From contig OZ018410.1 in NCBI GenBank assembly GCA_963969595.1, positions 41,955,413-42,019,412 on the forward strand: a stretch of DNA of 64,000 nucleotides, written 5' to 3'. This DNA comes from Neckera pumila. Lineage: Eukaryota > Streptophyta > Bryopsida > Hypnales > Neckeraceae. Positions 34,905-49,749 of the stretch are shown here, one piece after another. The translations under genes were made by a program, and so were the position numbers. The stretch's first letter is position 1; each line of letters begins with the position of its first letter. The notes beneath the pieces are model-generated. The model had not been told where the DNA came from and ran no database searches. It was given only the letters and a program-made list of their open reading frames with translations.

Positions 34905-35723
34905 CCCCTAACTGCCTAAGCAACCAAATATGGTCGCTCCAAAATTTCAGGCTCATTTAGGTACGGGCAGTTAAATTCCTTTGACCGGTTAAAAAATTTT
35001 CATGGGCGGTATTGAAGGTTAACTATTGGAAACTTTTATTTTTCACTAAAAAAGGCAAATATTTGATTTTTGAGAGGACCTGAAAAGCATATATGCCTCA
35101 TTGAGGAAGAGTAAAGTTTACAAATTTTATTTGGTTTCTCGGCTTTAAGCAAAGCTTGCCAATTTTTACTTGAATTGAGATCTAAAAAATTCTATTTATT
35201 CATTTGCTTTGAAAATGGTCCCAATGGAAAGATTAAATTGTTTTCATGATTTTCACCGTTGAAAATTTAAACATGCAAGTGTTGATTTGGAGTTATTTGC
35301 GATTTCTACTTATAAAAAAAATTGCATTTCAACAATTGCAAGGTGGATTGTGTAATGACTTTGATAGCTTTTCATGTGAAATTAAGTTTTTTGAAAGTGT
35401 ATTATAGTGTGCTAACATAATTTGTAGTTGTTCATGTCACCTCCAATCCCCAAAATTATTTATATGCAAATTTCTCAAACATTGTGGGGAAGGGCAGCAT
35501 ACTAAAAATAGAAAACATACATTTCTCTTGTTATGATCTCACAACTCCTATGCAATTTTGCACTCAAAATTGGTATACATACTAATAAGGTAGCTCTTTA
35601 AACATCTGTAAGGTTAGATTTTGATATAAGAAAAAAACCAATCTGCGTCATTGGGAATAACTAGAAGTCCATGCTCTTTTTTCATAGGAAGAACACACTT
35701 GGAAAAGCTTAGGCACTTAGGGG
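34905..35723 (+). mobile_element. TTAA-flanked element family 2, unit 2
   Basis: Same element, TTAA sites and TIRs as in unit 1. Confidence 0.75.
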
Positions 35724-37143
35724 TTAATAACTCTGGCAAATTTAAAAAGAAATCGTTTTTTTTTTAATCAAGTGTCTGGGGACTTGAATTCGTGACTGTG
35801 AGGCAGTTGATTGGGTTCGGACATTGTGAAATTTGATACGACTCTGCAGAACTGAGAATGCTGCCTGAAGTGGAGCTTCTGGCGAGGAGCCGCTCCCGAG
35901 GAAGAACCTAACAATCGAAATTTCAAAACTCTCCCTGAGCCTTCACGGCTTGAGAGCTACAGTACGACAACGAACCAGATTTCGAACTACAGTACTGCAG
36001 TGAAGTGAATGGGTTCCCAGCACACCCGGCCTCGGGCAGTATTCAATTTACCATAGCGTCAATGGAAAGAACAAAATATGTGATCCAATGCATTGTGGGT
36101 TGAATTCTTTGATTCCCAAGGGAAGGAGGGTGTGCCACATACTCCTAAAAAAGTGGAGGCGACTTTTCTGTTAATTGTTTGGTTTCTGTGAGACAGTTTG
36201 TGATTTAAAAGCTATTCTGAAATCTACTTCCCAAACCCTAAACGATGAGCTCACAAGGTTGCCCCAGTCAATAGGTTCTCTCTGGCACGACCCCGGTCTT
36301 CCTCCGACTACTGTACACTGTAGCAGTTCCGACAAAATATGACGAAGGTCCGATAAGTCCAAACACCAAAGCAGGTTTTTTGGTTTGGAAGTCATTGTTT
36401 AAGTGAATTTCGGGACTGTAGCAAGTCCCATATGTATCAGTTATGGGGAAGCTGAGAAGCTAGCAGCAAGTGTGTGCTCTTCACAGGCAAGCATCACGTC
36501 TGTTCATCGTCGAATTTCTGAAATCGAAAGCAAATTTCGCACCACGTGCTTGTTGGCGGATTGGTGAGAGGAACTTTGCGCTTGATTTGCACGGAGGAGG
36601 CAACTGGGTGAGCACAAGAAGCTGTCGGAGGTTTCGGGGTTTGGGGCTCTCCTCACAAGATCGAAATCGAGGCCGTAAGGTACGTACAATCTGATCTGTT
36701 TGTTCCCAGCCGTATTTCGTTTGTTAGTCAGTTTGCAATTGCGTCTTGTTGAAAACCATTTCAAACGAAGCCGACACGCGATTTGCACTTGATAAGAGGA
36801 GCCTCTTGGGGTACAATAGAACCCTGACAGTGTTTGTGGCGAGGTGTTTGCAATTGTACTTCTAGAGTGAGTTTCGGTACTCTCCTGTTTCCATGCTCCA
36901 TTTTCGCAGCCGGTTTACCTCTGAGGCTATGTTTCAAACTCCATGTGTGCCGAATCAACGAGCACACGTGGGATCTCTTATCTTTCGTTTTTGATTGATC
37001 TCCAATTGGACTTGGTCGTCTTTCTCATATGTGTTTCTCCGTTTCAGGTTTTATTCAGTGCCAAGGCCCAAGACTTGCTTCTGTGTAAAGAAGTCGCACT
37101 CTAACCAACTCGGCGTTGTGTCCAAGTAAGAACTCCAGCAGAA

Positions 37144-38875
37144 ATGAGGACTGAGATGGATGACCCCATGGTTTTGGAGAGCCTTCTTCCATACCCGAAG
37201 GATCTGGATAGGAGCGTTTTGGCAGCGCGAGCACGGGAGATGCAGGAAGCTGTGTCAAAAACTGGTGTTTTCGAGATTTCTGTCTTTGACTCACCAGCCT
37301 CCGGTGATACGCAAGTTACAGACCAAGGTAAGGCACATGTGCAACTTTTGCAGTATGAAATATATTTGCGATGAATACAGCCTTCTATTGGCACTTGAAA
37401 TCGATGTGCATCGATTCCATGCTCATGTGTCTTGCATTGCTAAGTAAGTCTGATCCTGTGAAGCTAACTTGTTCTTGTACTCTTTTGTGCTTTTTGTTTC
37501 AGTCGTTGGGATGGAGAGTTTGCCCCCTTGTCTGACTCACAGCCCGGTAGGCGACGACATGAGCAAGCATGGAGACGGAGCTCAAACTGAATCTACTCAG
37601 AAACAGGAGCTTGCTCTTCCCACGAAGCCCAGCGAAGGAGGCAGGGTCATTGAGCTGCCCTTGGAGTGTTCGTCGTTTTCGTCTCCAAACTCGGGGAACT
37701 TCAATGACAATGCAGTCGAAGGGACAGTCGTGGCCCAGAAGACGCGCACGATTCGTGGGAAGAATTGGCGTGAAAAGGAGACAGATGACTTGCTGAGAGC
37801 ATTTTTGAACACCAAGAAGGTGTGTACTCGAATGGAGCAGGGCACTGCTAGTGAACCATTTTGGGATGCCGTAGCCAAGGCGGTGCCAGGCAGGATGTGG
37901 CATGAGTGTCAAGGGAGGATGGACACGATCAAGAGGTTATTCAGCACACTAAAGAAACACTGTGATGAGCATCGGAAGGAGTTCAAAGAGCTCGATGAAA
38001 AGGACTTTGGCACCATGAAGGTGTCACCTCGGTTTTCAGAATCTTGGTACAATCAGATTCGCGATGACTGCCCACCCAGACCCAAGAAGAAATTGAAAAC
38101 GAATGGAGCGGGAAGCTCATCAAAGAGCACTGCTTTCGTACCAGACACCTCAACTATGGGTAAAGCAAATAGCTTGTCCTGCCCCTGTCTATCTCATGTG
38201 TTGGATGCAATGCTAGTTAACCCTTCACCGTACAGGTGAACTTTGGGCCTTTCCCTACAACAATCTGAACAATTGCGCCACATCTATTTTCGTTTGAGCT
38301 CCAAATCAAGTGCCCAAAACTCAAATGTCAATAGATTCGGTGATTACACAAGAAGCAGCAATCCTAGTTCACCTATATGGTCACCTGTATGTTCAACGGA
38401 ACCTCTATTGGGATGTATGGTTGATGGGGCCTCTACTTGACCTTCTGCTTTGACATTTATAACTCTGTTTTTTGGATGTTGTTGTCTGATATTGTTGAAA
38501 ATTTGACTTGCAGGTCTCCTGCCACCCGTCCTTGGCGAGCTAGCGATGGTGGTATGTGCCTCACCCGACGCTTGTCTGTTAAAGTTAGTGTTGAGTTTCG
38601 TGTTTTCCTTGTATGAATGTGGTGTCATGACGTGGGTCTTTCGAAGCACGAATACAAGCTTGCTAGTCGTTCATGGAGCTACGATAGAATTAGCTTCTAT
38701 TTTCTGTCCTCAGCAGGTCATTGCTCCGAAGTTCACGTTCTTGGGAATGTGGTCAACTTTCGAGAAGGAGAGGTCTTTGACAGTTTCGATCTTGAACTTT
38801 TTGAGTTTCAGTTCTATGTTCCAAGTAGTTTGTCGTGGCATCCTGACTTCTAGTTTAAGCTGTTGTATATTTTGA
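37144..38875 (+). CDS. Myb/SANT-like (trihelix-type) DNA-binding protein, copy B
   Basis: Exons 37144-37327, 37503-38159, 38514-38551 and 38714-38875. The first three exons encode the same protein as copy A. The last exon has one replacement (Met to Leu in the RGIMTSS stretch) shared with copy C. One intron base (37412) also differs from copy A. All splice sites are intact. Confidence 0.65.
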
Positions 38876-38989
38876 TTTTTGAAGCTTGGTATTAATTATT
38901 GATGATCTTGGCTTTTCCCACTTTTTTTGTGCCTGTACTTAGGGTTGCCCAATGTTTCTTTATTGAATTTGACTGTTTCCTGATTTTTG

Positions 38990-39193
38990 TTCTTCTCTTG
39001 TATTCGTTTTATTTTCTTCCACACTCTTCTTGAATCTCTTCTGTTCTCTGAGCACTTCTCATTCCTTCTCTGTTTCTCGTTCCTTCTCCTCTCTTCTCTT
39101 TTTTCCTCTTCTCATCTCTTCTTCGTTCTCTTCTGTTGTTTCATTTTGATTTTTGACTGCTTTCTCTCTTTCTTTCTTCTTTTCTTTGTTTTC
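38990..39193 (+). repeat. CT-rich polypyrimidine tract, unit 3
   Basis: Same tract and same length as in units 1 and 2. Confidence 0.8.
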
Positions 39194-39197
39194 GGAA

Positions 39198-39620
39198 ATG
39201 GGGAGGAGGGAGGTGATTGTTTTTTGCAGAGGAGGCCAGAATACAGAGTTGGCATCCAACAGAAAGAATTCGTGTCTACTCGATGCCAAGGAAGGAGCCC
39301 CAGTTGCTACTGTAATCTGAATCACTTCCAGTAGTGAGATTGACTCCCACAAGGCGGATATTGGAATCAAAGGCGGCAGCGAGCTCTGTGACATCAAGCT
39401 TTGTCATGCTCTGTCTGTGACTTACAAGCGAGGAGCTGGGGCTAGTAGTGGTAGAGATACTATAGTCTGAAGAGTGAAGGAGGGACATGGAGGAAGCATC
39501 AAAGTGAAGAGTATTCAGAGGATGGCTATCTCATCGCCTCCAGCTGGGCTTCGGGATTCCGGGGTTTCTGTTCAGAAGGAACTCTGTTTTTTTTGTTTTT
39601 TTTTTCAAAGAATCGAGTGA
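39198..39620 (+). pseudogene. Reading frame broken by two TGA codons, unit 3
   Basis: Same as unit 2, with both internal TGAs conserved. The T-runs near 39587-39605 are together three bases longer, which keeps the frame. Confidence 0.35.
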
Positions 39621-39756
39621 ATAGTATTTCCGGGTATGTTAGCCATCCTCTGATTTTGACTTTGACTTTGACTTATACTCCGACTTCATAACCATAGCAG
39701 TTAAGTTAATATCTGCGTCACGTTCCTCCCAGGCCTTTGGTCCAGTGACGCAGCCA

Positions 39757-40053
39757 ATGGAGGACCCACCAGCCTGTCAGGTGGCGGACCCCCTCCACCA
39801 AGTACCCCAGAACGCAGCTGTGGCTGAGGGTTTCATCGAAGATCTGTTTACAGACCCCCTCCATCAGCAGCAAGCTCCTCCAGGACCCCAGAACGCAGAT
39901 GTGGCTGAGGATTGCATATATATCGATGATCTATTGGCGAATTTTGACCTTGAAACCATACCCCCCTGGTGTAAGAGCGATTGCCGGTTGCGCTTTTGTG
40001 CAACCGATCTTCAGTCTGTGCCACAGAAGAAGAAAGAAGAAGAAGAAGACTAA
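39757..40053 (+). CDS. Short acidic Pro/Gln-rich ORF, unit 3 (intact)
   Basis: Same protein sequence as in unit 2, with the same upstream acceptor and phase. Confidence 0.4.
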   Translation: MEDPPACQVADPLHQVPQNAAVAEGFIEDLFTDPLHQQQAPPGPQNADVAEDCIYIDDLLANFDLETIPPWCKSDCRLRFCATDLQSVPQKKKEEEED

Positions 40054-41091
40054 GACAGGACATCCCTTAACAGGGCCCCATCTTTTCTAAACCTTACTTT
40101 GTAGTCATCAAAGAATTGAAACATGTCTCTACTAATTTATAGAGAAGTACAAAGCAGTCTCAAACATTCTTGGAAGTGACATAATATTGCACTATGGTAT
40201 TTGATAGTCATTTCTATATTCTCAAGTGTAATCCAGTGTGGTAAATAACCCTTGTAACAAAGCACAACAAAATGGAAAGATAACCCCAGTGCTTAGAATA
40301 AAACTTTTGCTCCATGTACTCCCAAAGAGGAATTTTAGATCTGAAGGCTGCGCCTCACCTGTGCCCGTCCCAAAGACAAAACAAACCAATGTCAAGTCAG
40401 TGAGGATGCACGAGGTGTCTTCAGCAACGGCCAATTGCTATCTATGTCACAGATCTGCAAAAAACATAAAGGAGCCAAATGTTTCAAATCACAGAGCAAA
40501 AAGTATGAGCAATATCCTAAACACAATCCAAAATTTCAAATCAGTGAGCAAAGAAGGTGAGTAGTCTCTCAAATATAATCCAAGGACCTTTGCCATTCTT
40601 GTAAGATGTTAGCACTAGAAGATGAAGAGTCGACCACACCAGCTCTCAAGAAAATGCCCAACTTGCAATTGTCACAGTGAGAAATGAACAAACTATGGCA
40701 TGGAAGCCACTATATGTTCACCAGTTTGCACTTGGGAGAGAGAAAACATGAGAGTGGTTCATACGTTTGCGGATTCAAAAAATGGGAGGGAAAAATTACA
40801 AAGTAGTGGCCATAAAGTGGTTGTATGACATTTTCCACTGGTCAGTAATTATTCCACAAGTAGTGGTTACTGTAGCTTAATGAAGACTCACCCTTAGTGG
40901 GTGGGTGGGTGGTACTTCCCACCATGTAGGCAAATGTATAATTGAATAATTGAATCCTAAAGTTTGTCAAGTCACCTCAAGGTGAGATTAACCCATGTAT
41001 GTAAAATACCTATGGTTATTTTAAACTTTTGTGATTGTTTTCAACACATATAAAGTATCTATATGTTTATAGACATGTGTAAGAACACAAA

Positions 41092-41170
<79 letters not shown>

Positions 41171-41401
41171 GATCTATATCATGTGGGACTTTTAAACTTA
41201 TCGATGCTAATGAATAACAAATTAAAAAAATTAAAAAAACTATATTGATAAATCCAGGGCTTTATTATGATAAAATTTTAGTCCATTTTTCAAATGGAAC
41301 TATACCATACCCTTATGATTTAGAAATGGTCAAAGGAATAACTTTACATATTTAGAAATTGCCCCAAAATCGTATGAACTAATGTGAATAGTTTCTAGGC
41401 T
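40054..41401. other. 1.3 kb block (unit 3 copy)
   Basis: As in unit 2, with the longest TA tract of the three (about 41094-41167) and private substitutions near 40702 and 41303. Confidence 0.75.
41094..41167. repeat. TA microsatellite, unit 3
   Basis: Longest allele of this TA locus in the window. It accounts for most of the 30-bp length difference between units 2 and 3. Confidence 0.95.
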
Positions 41402-42272
41402 GAAGAAGAAGAAGAAGAAGAAGAAGGTCTGCTTTGAATGAAGTGATTCCAGTTAGTTGCTGCTCCCACGGATCCTCCCTGCTGCGACGAATCGCCCCCC
41501 CCCACAGAATCAAAACTCAATCTGCTTATTAAATATCCAAGACCCTAAGATTTGGACCTTTGTTCCTCCATGACCTGATTGTTTTGATCAAGCAGCCACC
41601 TGCTGTTTTCATCGTTTCGTTGTTTCAATTTCACAACATCCACCTACCAGTTCCGTCTCTGCCTCGCAGAACTTGGCAGCTCCTGGAAAGGATAAGTCGT
41701 ATTATCTACAGTAGTTAGTACTCGCACCTACTGTTTGGCTGGAGGGCTCTTGAAGATTGTAGCGAAGACGAACTGTTTTGAAGCTCGCCTATGTGTACTT
41801 GGCGAGACGCTTGCTCGCTCTAGAGTCCGATTAAATAATCATATCTTTTCACATTGGCTGCCATATCTGTCGTTGTTCTTTTTTGGACCATGGATGAATG
41901 TTGTTCATCAATTTCACCTCAAGAGCAAGAGAGCTGAAGTTGCCAACATACACGGCATGGTGATCCATGAATGTAGCATTTTTTTACCCATGAAGTCAAA
42001 ATATGCTATGATGAGGGAATATCCAATTCTGATCCATTCACTTACATTGCATGCAAGCAACTCCCTCCAAAATATTTGGATGAAAATCTTATTAGTGTTT
42101 TCCATGTAGTAGGCTTCCTTAAAATCTTCCCAATTAACCGTGTAAAGTTAAACCTGGCCTCCCATGACCCAAGGTCGTCACCCAAGTACTCTGATTATTG
42201 GACCAATAGGTTCATTCTTTGTTTCTACAATGAAGTCATCCATGAGACCTTTTAGGTTTGCTTTAGCCTTAG

Positions 42273-43686
42273 ACAATGAAGTCCCATTGTCCACTTGGGG
42301 GACAAAATGGATTTTGGCAAGTTCCGATAGTTTCAATATTCATTAGGATTTTCTTGAAATGTTTTGTGAAGATAGAACAACACATTAGCTTTCTGGGAGT
42401 ATAATTTTTGTTTCAATCAGTGCCCATAAAGAATTATGGTTTAGTAAGCCCAAAATTTTGGTTTGGCGGGTAGAAAAAAGACCCACAAAAACTTAAAATA
42501 AAATAAAATTCAAAAATTTATCATATTATATGGAAATTTCATCTATATACTAGTGTGACCCTGTGCCGTTGGCCCAATTTTCATTTACTCCCGGTTCCAC
42601 TCCTAGTTCTACTTCCGATTCTACTCCTAGTTCCACTTCCAATACCAAGAACGCCACCAAAATCAAAGTAAAAGTAATTTTCTAATTTTTTAATCAATAA
42701 ATACTTTGAAATTCAATAACTTTTGCACCACCGCTCCAAACGCCACAAAACTAAGCCAATGCACCCCTCCTCGGCGAGAGCTTTCCGACGGTACCAAGTA
42801 CGCGGCCGAGGGGCGCACGGTCAGGAAGTTGTCCACGCTACAAACAAAACAAAACAAAACAAAACAAAACAAAACAAAACAAAACAAACAAACAAACAAA
42901 CAAACAAACAAACAAACAAACAAACAAACAGCCAGCCAGCCTCATTTAAGGTATTGATAGGAAGCTTTGATTCATTTTATATCTATTTGTTACATGAACG
43001 TTATGAAGAATATTGTTTTTGGGCAATCAAAGCATCTTCTTGAAATAATTACTCATAGGATTTATTTATAAACTCAATTTTTACATTAAAAAACAAACTT
43101 ACAAAGTTACGATTGTTTGCTAGAACAATTTTACCATTGAGATTAGTGTGTTTCAATTCCATCTTTAGTTACAGCTATTTAGTTTAGTTTTTCTTTCAAT
43201 CTTGAACCTAATTTACTTAATAATTTTTTAATGAGTGAAAATTAAGTGTTTTTATTTCAATGAAAAGTTTTTATTCAAAATTTTTATTCTCAATTCAATG
43301 CTTCAATATAAAAAATTAGAAATTTTAATATCATCAATGCAAAATCTTTAAGTTTTAATGAAGATTCAAAGCCAAAACTCTAGTCGAGCACGGTACAAAT
43401 TTTTTTATTTTCTTCACTTCAAATATAAATATCTTGCAATTTGTATTGTTAAAGTTTCTAAAATTTCAAATACACATTCTTACACTAGTTTAGTACAAGA
43501 TCCTACAATTCGATATGCAAATAGTTCCCAAATTATTCATTTTTCACCTGTTACAAAGTTGAAGGGCATGTCATTGCAATTTCAACGCACTTTGTAGTTT
43601 CAAAATATAAAATTTCTTTGCTCTTTGCAATAGAAATGGAACTTTTGAGTGACTTTTGATGATAAAAAGGCCTTGGGACTTTAGGG
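42273..43686 (+). mobile_element. Decayed family 1 element, unit 3
   Basis: Same decayed copy as in unit 2, same length. Confidence 0.75.
42549..42960. mobile_element. Secondary insertion with AAAC-rich tract, unit 3
   Basis: Same as unit 2; the tract runs about 42840-42930. Confidence 0.55.
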
Positions 43687-46600
43687 TCCTTTTTGTATCT
43701 TTGAAAAGAGGACCTCCACAATGAACAAAATCATCTTGTATGGCTCTTCAGCAAACTCCAATCCTTAAATTAATTGATAATATCTTTGAAGATATGTAGC
43801 AAAGCATAATATCTTTTCAACATTGGGAAGACCATTGCTTGGTTATAGAATGTTATAGGTTGTTTTCAAGTTTAGGGGTTTGATCACAATTGGTGATATA
43901 TGAAGTATGGTTGCTAGATAGCAATTAATTTTCCAAATTTTTTGTGAACTAAAAGAAAAAATGAAAGAAGATGGTCTATTGGGTCGTTGCAAGAAACACC
44001 GTCCGGTTTTGGTCCATTTTGGCCTGTTTTCGGCCAATACTCCAGTACTCATGAGCTTTTGCATATGAATTTAACAAAAAAATATAAAATAAGTATAATT
44101 AGTACAAGACTAAAATTTCCAAAATTTTTTATCTAAAAAAATCTACATCAAAAGTTATTCACAAAATAGAGTGACCTGAAATTTTGAAGAATATACATAC
44201 TTTGCCGTTTTAATTTGTAAAAAGTAGGAAAAAGAATTTTTAAAGAAAGTAAAAATAGACCATTTGGTAAGACTTCATGATAAATAGAGTTGACCAGAGA
44301 ACTAATCTTGAATTCATCTAAAATGTTCAGAACTGCACGCGCAAGAGAGCCCTCTTTGCATGGACGTAGACAACACAAAATAAAACAATTTTAAATGCCC
44401 CTTGGTAGAAACATGAATTCCTATTATGCAAACAGACCATAGAAATTTCATCTTTAAATCATTAAATTTGGGTACTCCTTTTACTCGAAACCCCTAAATC
44501 ATAAAATGTGACAAATTTGCTAAATTGAAATTTAAATATAAAATGATTTTTTAAAAATTCTAAAAAATATGAGATATAATAAGCCTCAAAACTAACATCT
44601 CCAAAAAAAAAAAATCAACTTCATGCAAGTTATGCCTCAAAAGTTATTGCAAAAGGAAGCTTCCACAAACTCCTTGTGACAATTCAACAGGACAGGTGTT
44701 TCTTGAAATGAACCTGCTTCAAAGGATCCATTTTTTTCCCATGAATCACATCTCCAAATAGTTTAGGGGCTTATCATGATAATTTTTGTAAGGGAAAGAG
44801 TTATGCAATTTGAGTGGGCTTTACTTTTCTTAGCCGTGGTGTAGAATTTGTATATGGTTTAGCCGATAAAATACATAATACATAGCTTAAGCATGTGCTT
44901 TATACATTGATTTTTAGAGTTTGTCAAATGCTATTAATTGACAAGGCAAAATAGAATGGAGGTTACTATGCACTATTGAATATCTTTAAAGATATTGAAA
45001 GTGAGCAAAGCAAGGTTTCGGGGTATGTCATTTATTGTAAAATTGCTAGATGGTTTATCATTTTACATATTGACAAGTAAGTTAAGCCCACCGTATTGAG
45101 GGGTTCTATATATTATCTAATTGCCGACATATTGTTGTCGAAACTTATAGGTATATTCTAAATTGCCATTAGTAAGATATACAAGGAAAGAAATTTTATT
45201 AATTTTGGTTCATGTTATTAGAATCTTATCCAAGTCAAGCCTAGGCTAAAGTGGTACTTCAATAAATCATGTAACCAAGTCAAGTATCTCTTTTGCTAGA
45301 GCTTGTGGACAAAGATGTAGTAGAGTATGGTCCAATAATCCAATTCATAATCCAATTGCCTATTATGCCATTCATGGAATATTACATAAAATAGAATACA
45401 ATTGGGATTCTATGTCTTGCATAATTTTCATTCAATTCTCAAGCAATTCCAATCAAGTATACCAAATTTGAGTTTCGCAAGGGCAAAATTCCATTTGGAG
45501 TGCATTGTAACATTCATGATTTATTTAATAATAGACTAAAAAACATTAGTGCTAAATTTTTTTAATTCAATTGCATAGATATGTAGAAAACATCTATAAT
45601 TCCACATACACATCTTTCATGTTCAAAAGACTCCATGAAGCAACAAAAAAAGAATGTTTGAAGAATTGAATATGAAATGTCACATGACTTAAATTTGATA
45701 GAATACATTTTTTTATACATTTATGGTTAATGGCCCTACAAAACTAGGCCTTTGACCTTATACATTTGATTTTCACATATAAAATCACATATTTTATAAA
45801 TCATAGAATTTTCAAATACTTTTGAGAAAATTTGAATATATCATGAATTTTTCATCAAAATACAAAGAAAATTTGTATTAAAGATAAAATAATCTTAATC
45901 CCTAGATGTTGTGGGATGACCCCAAATTTGATGATTTTCAAAGATTTGATCTAAAATAGTGCTTGAAAGATAAATTTGATAAAACTCTTGGAATTCAAAT
46001 TGTCTATTAGAAGCTACATTTCTACAATGAATTGTCCCCATATTCTCATCAATAGTTTTATGTCATATAAACAAATTTAAATTAATGAGACTTTTCAAAT
46101 TTAGATTATATATTAAATTTTGATACTTTTGTAATGATTTACAATAAAAAGCATATGCACAATTGTATTTGTAATAATTTTTCAAATTTTTCACTTTCAA
46201 TGTAAAATTATGTGTTATAAGTACATTAGATGATATTTGGGGGTCTTTGAGGGCCGTTTCAGGACCATTCCCTAATCTGTCGAGATTTAGTGAACGCCGA
46301 TACGGGTGTGTCAAAAAAAAAATTTCAAATTTTTTTTAATTTTTTTAATTTTTTAAATCAAAATATTATTTTAAGCAAAAATAAAATAAAATGAAATAAT
46401 AAAAAAATGACGTGGCAGTTGCTGTGCCACGTTAGACAACAAGGGAACTTAAACCCTCCAAGACCCCCCAATCTCATCTAATGCTTTACTATCTAAAAAG
46501 TTATAGAATGCTTCTTTTCTAAAATGCATTGAATAAGAGTAGAAAGGGATTTTCAAGTTCCATACAATGAAATGTTAGACAATTAGCATGCACTTCAAGA

Positions 46601-47920
46601 AAAATTTGAATGGACAAAATATCAACTATTAATGGTTAAAATTATCTTTTCCATCTATCATCTATTTTTTTGGATACTTTGACCTTGAGCAATTTTGAAA
46701 TATGAAATTCTCTAAGAATTCACTCCATATTCATTTTTTGTACTATGAGAAAATTAAGGCCTAATTTGGAATGGCCACATACAAGTCTTGGCCAAGGCCT
46801 TAAAATATGTTCATTTCCATTCTATACAAGCTGCTAATTTGTAACACAATCTACAATAAAAAATTCAAATGGTTTCTATAATGTTCCAATTATCTCACAT
46901 TACAAAATGAGTTGTTGTGAACAAGTGGCATATAAAATCATACTATCAAATGGCATGTATGCAAATTGTAAGCACAACACACAAACAATAAAAAATTGTT
47001 AGCTCATAGACATAAAAGTACAAGGTATTAAATAAAGACATGCGGAAGCGGCCCCAATGAGGCAAAGATGAAGCCCAATTGTCAATATTCTTTTTGAACA
47101 TTTCCGGTGAACTTGAATTTATCAGATCAATATGCCAATTGCAGAGTCTTCATCCACTAAATCCTAACAAATTAGCTTGTGAGAGTCTTCATTTTTAATA
47201 AATTTTATTATGTACAATACGGATGCTTACAGGAGAATTAGATGTATTTATTGTCTCATATTTTTTGTGTTTGTAGCATGCGTAATGATTGAGTAATGTC
47301 CTAAGAAAATTCATTGACCAACCCTCTTTTTTTCTCCTCATTCAAATTAGGATGTTAGTTGCCTCACAAAATGCTCCTATGTTTTATTTTTTGAAGGTGA
47401 ATTGACAATGGTCTTCTTTTCAGATATGCCACTTTGGGCTAAAATGGATGCCTTGCGGACCAATTTTCCAAGTCATTAGGCCCCTCATATGCCCTCCTTG
47501 TTTGTTCAAACTTTTGACCCTTTCAATTTTCCCATTGTTTGTGACCCATCAACAGCCACTCTTTGCACGACATGTACAAGGACAACGTCCTTCACCTGCC
47601 CTAAGGTAGGAAGCTCAGAAACCGCTCATCTAAAGGCTGGTCTTGTTTTTTTATGTATTTCCTGTGATGGGAATATTTTTAGCTTATATTTTAGACAAAT
47701 AGAAATAGATGAGGAATCTAACACAAGTAGCTTCATATTTTTTGAAGCATTATTGAATTACTTATAAGTTTTCAAATGTAGGTCCCTATTAATTACCCTA
47801 GGTCTTCCATAAACCATTCATTTGCAATTCTAAAAGAAAGATGGGGAAAGCAATAAGTGGTTTTGCAATAAAAAAAGTTTTTTTCCTTGATTCCTTCATT
47901 GACTATAGCAATCAATGTAA

Positions 47921-48821
47921 CTCCTAAAGGCCCAAGGCCTTTTTTTTGCCAAAAAACACCCAATACTGCCATTTTTATAGCGAAGAGTAAAAAAAATTGA
48001 AAAATGTTTTCTTTTGTATATCTAACTATAGGATCTTATATCCAACTAGTATGACAATGTGTGAAAAAAATTTCAAAATTTTGGACCACACAAATTGCAA
48101 GATATCTGTGTTTAGAGTGAAAAAAAGACAAGTTTTTCACCACATTGCGGGACTAGATTTTATGACTTTGAACATTTTTAACTTAAGTTTTTTGCACTAC
48201 ATAGTTTTGAGCTTTAAATTTTTATATGGGAGACTTGAGTTGAGAGTCTAAGACAAAATTCAAAAAAACTTAATTTTCATTTAAAAAAATTTGTTAAGTA
48301 GAAGTAGGTATGAGATAGAAAGAAAATCTAAAATATTAATATCTTTTAGATGGAATGAAAATGCACTAATTTGAATGGTGGGATTGTTCTAGCAAGCAAA
48401 CTAAACCATGTGGAACTTTATTTTTTGAAAAATTGCAAAATTTGCATTCCAAAATGAATCCTATAAGCTATTTTTTCAAGAAGATGCTTAAATTGCCCCC
48501 AAACTAAGATTGTCCATACCTTTCTCATAAAAAATTCAAATGAAATGAGTCAAAGTTTTCCAGATCAACAAAAATAGAATTTATAAGAAAAAGGATAATT
48601 CTTTTTCTCTTAAAAATTTGCAAATTTTTTTTGCTGCCTATATCCACCCCTATTTTGAGCTTATTTGGGCATATTTTTTTGTTCCCGAGCACCGATTGAA
48701 AAAAAATTATATTCCCACAAAGCTTAGCAGTTTTTCTTCTATTCCAAAAAAGCTTCAAGAAATCACAACAAAAATTCAACCTGTAGGTACCTGCCCGAAA
48801 TCACATTTGCTTCCAGAGGAA
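47921..48821 (-). mobile_element. Family 1 element, inverted, unit 3
   Basis: Same inverted copy, with one private change near its TTAA end (TTCCAGAGG instead of TTCCAAAGG). Confidence 0.7.
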
Positions 48822-48825
48822 TTAA

Positions 48826-49749
48826 CCCCTAAAGGACCAACATGCTTTTTTTGGCAACATATAAATTTTAGGCAGGTATATGTGACTAGAGATTTGCATA
48901 TTTTGGGCTGAAATTTTTACAGAAGGTGGGGACAAGGAATATCTTTCATATGCACCAAATTTCATGACATTTGGAAATACGAGTCAAAAGTTATGGCCAA
49001 ATATGTTGTTTGTTGCTCAACTCGGGCAATCCAAGCAAATCAGAAAAACCACTTTTTCAAAAATAAGAATTTGAAATTGGTTTATTAGATTTACATATAT
49101 ATGAAGAGCTATTAATCATTCCATTTTGATCAATGAGTCAAATGTTACAAAGATTTTTAGTTTGTGGGCAGTTATGGATTTGTCTACTCTAAAAATAAAC
49201 TTTGAAGTCGTTTATTTCACTCAATTTTCAACATTTTTCAAAAAACATAAAACTGTAGGATGTAGATTGTTTATTACATCATTGCAACCATTGGATTTGG
49301 GACTTTCCAATTCCATAATTAACTTCTTAACAGTTTAGTGTTTTGAACCATTCTCTACTTCCTTCTATATCCTATTTTATTCCTACATGTTGTACAGTTT
49401 CAAATAATCTGAAAATTTTCAAGCATGTAGCCAGCTTGCCCCAAAGAATGAATCCAAAGAAGAACAACCATTTTAGAATTTTTCCATAATAATTTGACCT
49501 TGTAAAGTGTATCTGCTTGATTTTTTGCAGGGCCAAAAAAAGAACTTTTGCTACTTCAAACGCTAATATCTTCCAATCTACACAATGGAAATTTGTAAAA
49601 AAATTTCCACACACTTTTGTACTAGAGTACTATAAGATCCTACGGTTACATGGTTCCAAAAATGATATTTTTCAAAAATTGGATACTTGTTCTAGAAATG
49701 GCAGTTTTGGAGCATTTTTGGTGACAACATAGTCAAGGAACTTTAGGAA
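48826..49749 (+). mobile_element. TTAA-flanked family 1 element, unit 3
   Basis: Same element as at 8754-9677, flanked by TTAA at 48822-48825 and 49750-49753. Confidence 0.7.

Larger units (their letters stand above)
18721..38741 (+). repeat. Tandem unit 2 (full length, 20.02 kb)
   Basis: Full unit in the same order and orientation as unit 1, including the 1.3 kb block missing there. It is separated from unit 3 by a handful of point differences (for example at 28867, and two substitutions near 18930-18950 not shared by the other units) and by microsatellite length. Collapse or artificial duplication in assembly cannot be excluded by reading alone, but private substitutions and different TA-tract lengths argue for real separate copies. 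Confidence 0.95.
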